From the NCBI RefSeq assembly GCF_024753255.1, contig NZ_JANUHA010000012.1, positions 62,001-126,000 of the forward strand: DNA of 64,000 nucleotides, written 5' to 3'. The DNA is from Massilia agri (lineage in GTDB: Bacteria > Pseudomonadota > Gammaproteobacteria > Burkholderiales > Burkholderiaceae_D). The notes under the pieces are model-generated. The model worked only from the letters and a program-made list of their open reading frames with translations, did no database searches and had not been told where the DNA came from. Shown here piece after piece: positions 63,141 through 64,000 of this stretch. Numbering within the stretch: position 1 is the stretch's first letter; each line of letters starts with the position of its first letter. A program made the translations under genes and the position numbers.

Positions 63141-63670
63141 TGTACCTGCCGACACGCCACCGCCAGCACGACCCGCAGGCCATGCATGCGCTCATCCATC
63201 GCCATGCGCTGGGCATGCTGGTGACGATCGAGGACGACATGCCGATGGCCGACCACATTCCTTTCGAGTTCGCCGAAGGTGGCGGGCACGGCCTGCTGCG
63301 CGCCCATGTGGCGCGCGCCAATCCGCTGTGGCGCCGCGCCGGGCAGCAGGTGCTGGTGGTGTTCCGCGGCCCGGCAGCCTATGCGCCCCCGGATCAGGAA
63401 GAAAAAGCGGCAAGCGGCGGCCGCGTGGTGCCGACCTGGGACTACCACGTGGTCCATGCGCGCGGGGTGCTGCGCGCCATCGAGGATCCGGCCTGGCTCC
63501 TGGACTTCCTGCGCGGCCAGACCCGCCACCACGAAGCGGCCCAGGCGCAGCCCTGGTCCGTGGACGATGCGCCGCCTGCCTATATCGGCGGCATGCTCAA
63601 GGCGATCGTCGGCATCGAGATCGCCATCGAGCGCATCGACGGAAAATGGAAGGGCGCTCCCCCTGCCTGA
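63140..63670 (+). CDS. PaiB-like FMN-binding negative regulator, short C-terminus
   Basis: A 176-residue protein. It starts MYLPTRHRQ, with the split-barrel flavin-binding features (HALGMLVTIEDD, HVARANPLWR, VVFRGPAAY, PTWDYHVVHARG). The family usually ends with SQNR-type residues after GKWK; here it ends GKWKGAPPA, so about 25 residues are missing. It is translationally coupled to the OsmC gene and divergent from the MocR regulator. A hairpin at 63651-63682 overlaps its end. Confidence 0.82.
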   Translation: MYLPTRHRQHDPQAMHALIHRHALGMLVTIEDDMPMADHIPFEFAEGGGHGLLRAHVARANPLWRRAGQQVLVVFRGPAAYAPPDQEEKAASGGRVVPTWDYHVVHARGVLRAIEDPAWLLDFLRGQTRHHEAAQAQPWSVDDAPPAYIGGMLKAIVGIEIAIERIDGKWKGAPPA

Positions 63671-63682
63671 GGCGAGCGCCCT
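63651..63682. terminator. Hairpin at the end of the PaiB-like gene
   Basis: AGGGCGCTC (63651-63659) and GAGCGCCCT (63674-63682) pair with a 14-base loop, between convergent genes. The first arm lies in the last codons of the PaiB-like gene. No T-run on the plus strand. Confidence 0.45.
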
Positions 63683-63703
63683 GAGAGGCAGTGCGGGCCT
63701 GCC

Positions 63704-64000
63704 TTACTTCTTCATCGGCGTCGGTTCCTTGCCGGTGGCGGTGCTGGTGTCGTTGCCCGGCGTGCCCGCCGTGCCGGCGGCGCCGCGCGCGGTCTTGGCG
63801 ATCATCTCGTCCGCCGCCAGCAGGTGCTGCTCGACGATCGGCCGCATCTTGGTGACCAGGGCCGTGACTTCCGGATCCTTCAGCTCGCCCATCCTGCTCT
63901 TGAGTTTTTCATGGGTGGCGCGGTGGTCGCGCCGGCCCGACTGCTTGATGTAGGTGCGGTCGAAAATGTCGCCGCTGAGCGCCTCGAGCATCTTGCTCTT
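63704..64000 (-). CDS. DUF4142 family protein, 5' end outside window
   Basis: The C-terminal 98 codons of a protein are visible. LSGDIFDRTYIKQSGRRDHRATHEKL then MRPIVEQHLLAADEM resembles the helical DUF4142 domain (secreted, ferritin-like bundle proteins of unknown role). The frame is open to the window edge (KSKMLEAL). The C-terminal tail is low-complexity (TAGTPGNDTSTATGKEPTP). The ATG at 63991 is internal, not the start. Confidence 0.72.
   Translation of the reverse strand, partial: KSKMLEALSGDIFDRTYIKQSGRRDHRATHEKLKSRMGELKDPEVTALVTKMRPIVEQHLLAADEMIAKTARGAAGTAGTPGNDTSTATGKEPTPMKK

Noticed and set aside
1..64000. CRISPR array, tRNA or rRNA genes, intact IS element
   Set aside because: No repeated spacer pattern, cloverleaf, ribosomal sequence or transposase was recognised by eye; a tRNA scan would be decisive.

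Overview
The window is high-GC, densely coded DNA from a betaproteobacterium, most likely Oxalobacteraceae close to Massilia, Telluria or Janthinobacterium. This placement is an inference. It rests on the PhaM-type polyhydroxyalkanoate granule protein, PEP-CTERM secreted proteins, the TamA/TamB pair, the MnmC oxidoreductase and the many two-component and c-di-GMP proteins. No rRNA, tRNA, CRISPR array, phage or intact insertion sequence was recognised.

Layout. 1-4.6 kb: secreted and lipoprotein genes, an M20 peptidase, a GDH-type sugar dehydrogenase, a hot-dog thioesterase and two small secreted proteins. 4.7-6.9 kb: an ECF sigma factor, a one-TM protein and a secreted protein, looking like one regulatory unit. 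7.0-9.0 kb: two tandem DUF3016-like secreted paralogues and an Fpg/Nei glycosylase. 9.2-17.1 kb: signalling genes (REC-HD-GYP regulator, GAF-GAF histidine kinase, PAS/degenerate GGDEF/EAL protein) plus small proteins. 17.1-19.5 kb: LysR/RidA-like divergent pair, a small membrane protein and queC. 19.6-25.9 kb: tamA-tamB. 26-28.7 kb: small membrane proteins and an AT-richer class C beta-lactamase-fold hydrolase. 28.9-33.8 kb: a three-gene SMC operon of MksF-MksE-MksB type. 34-35.9 kb: two overlapping DUF3108 genes. 36-38.7 kb: phaM, a GFA-family zinc protein, small membrane and secreted proteins. 38.8-42.7 kb: a Tat phospholipase C operon with a PEP-CTERM protein, opposite a second PEP-CTERM-like gene. 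43-49 kb: methyltransferase, histidine kinase and a large membrane patatin. 49-53.3 kb: aldo/keto reductase with divergent LysR, then an overlapping kinase/REC-TPR pair. 53.4-57.7 kb: four-gene operon of two glycosyltransferases, tag and mnmC. 58-61 kb: aldose epimerase convergent with a frameshifted GH2 glycosidase. 61.1-64 kb: MocR regulator divergent from an OsmC/PaiB-like pair, then a partial DUF4142 gene.

No single locus is clearly a new system. The best candidates for a second look are the SMC operon that lacks the MksG/JetD nuclease gene, the GH2 gene broken at a seven-base homopolymer, the MnmC protein whose methyltransferase half has lost its key motifs, the ECF-sigma/TM/secreted-protein module, and the large membrane-embedded patatin. 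All functions are assigned from sequence reading alone; no database search was run.
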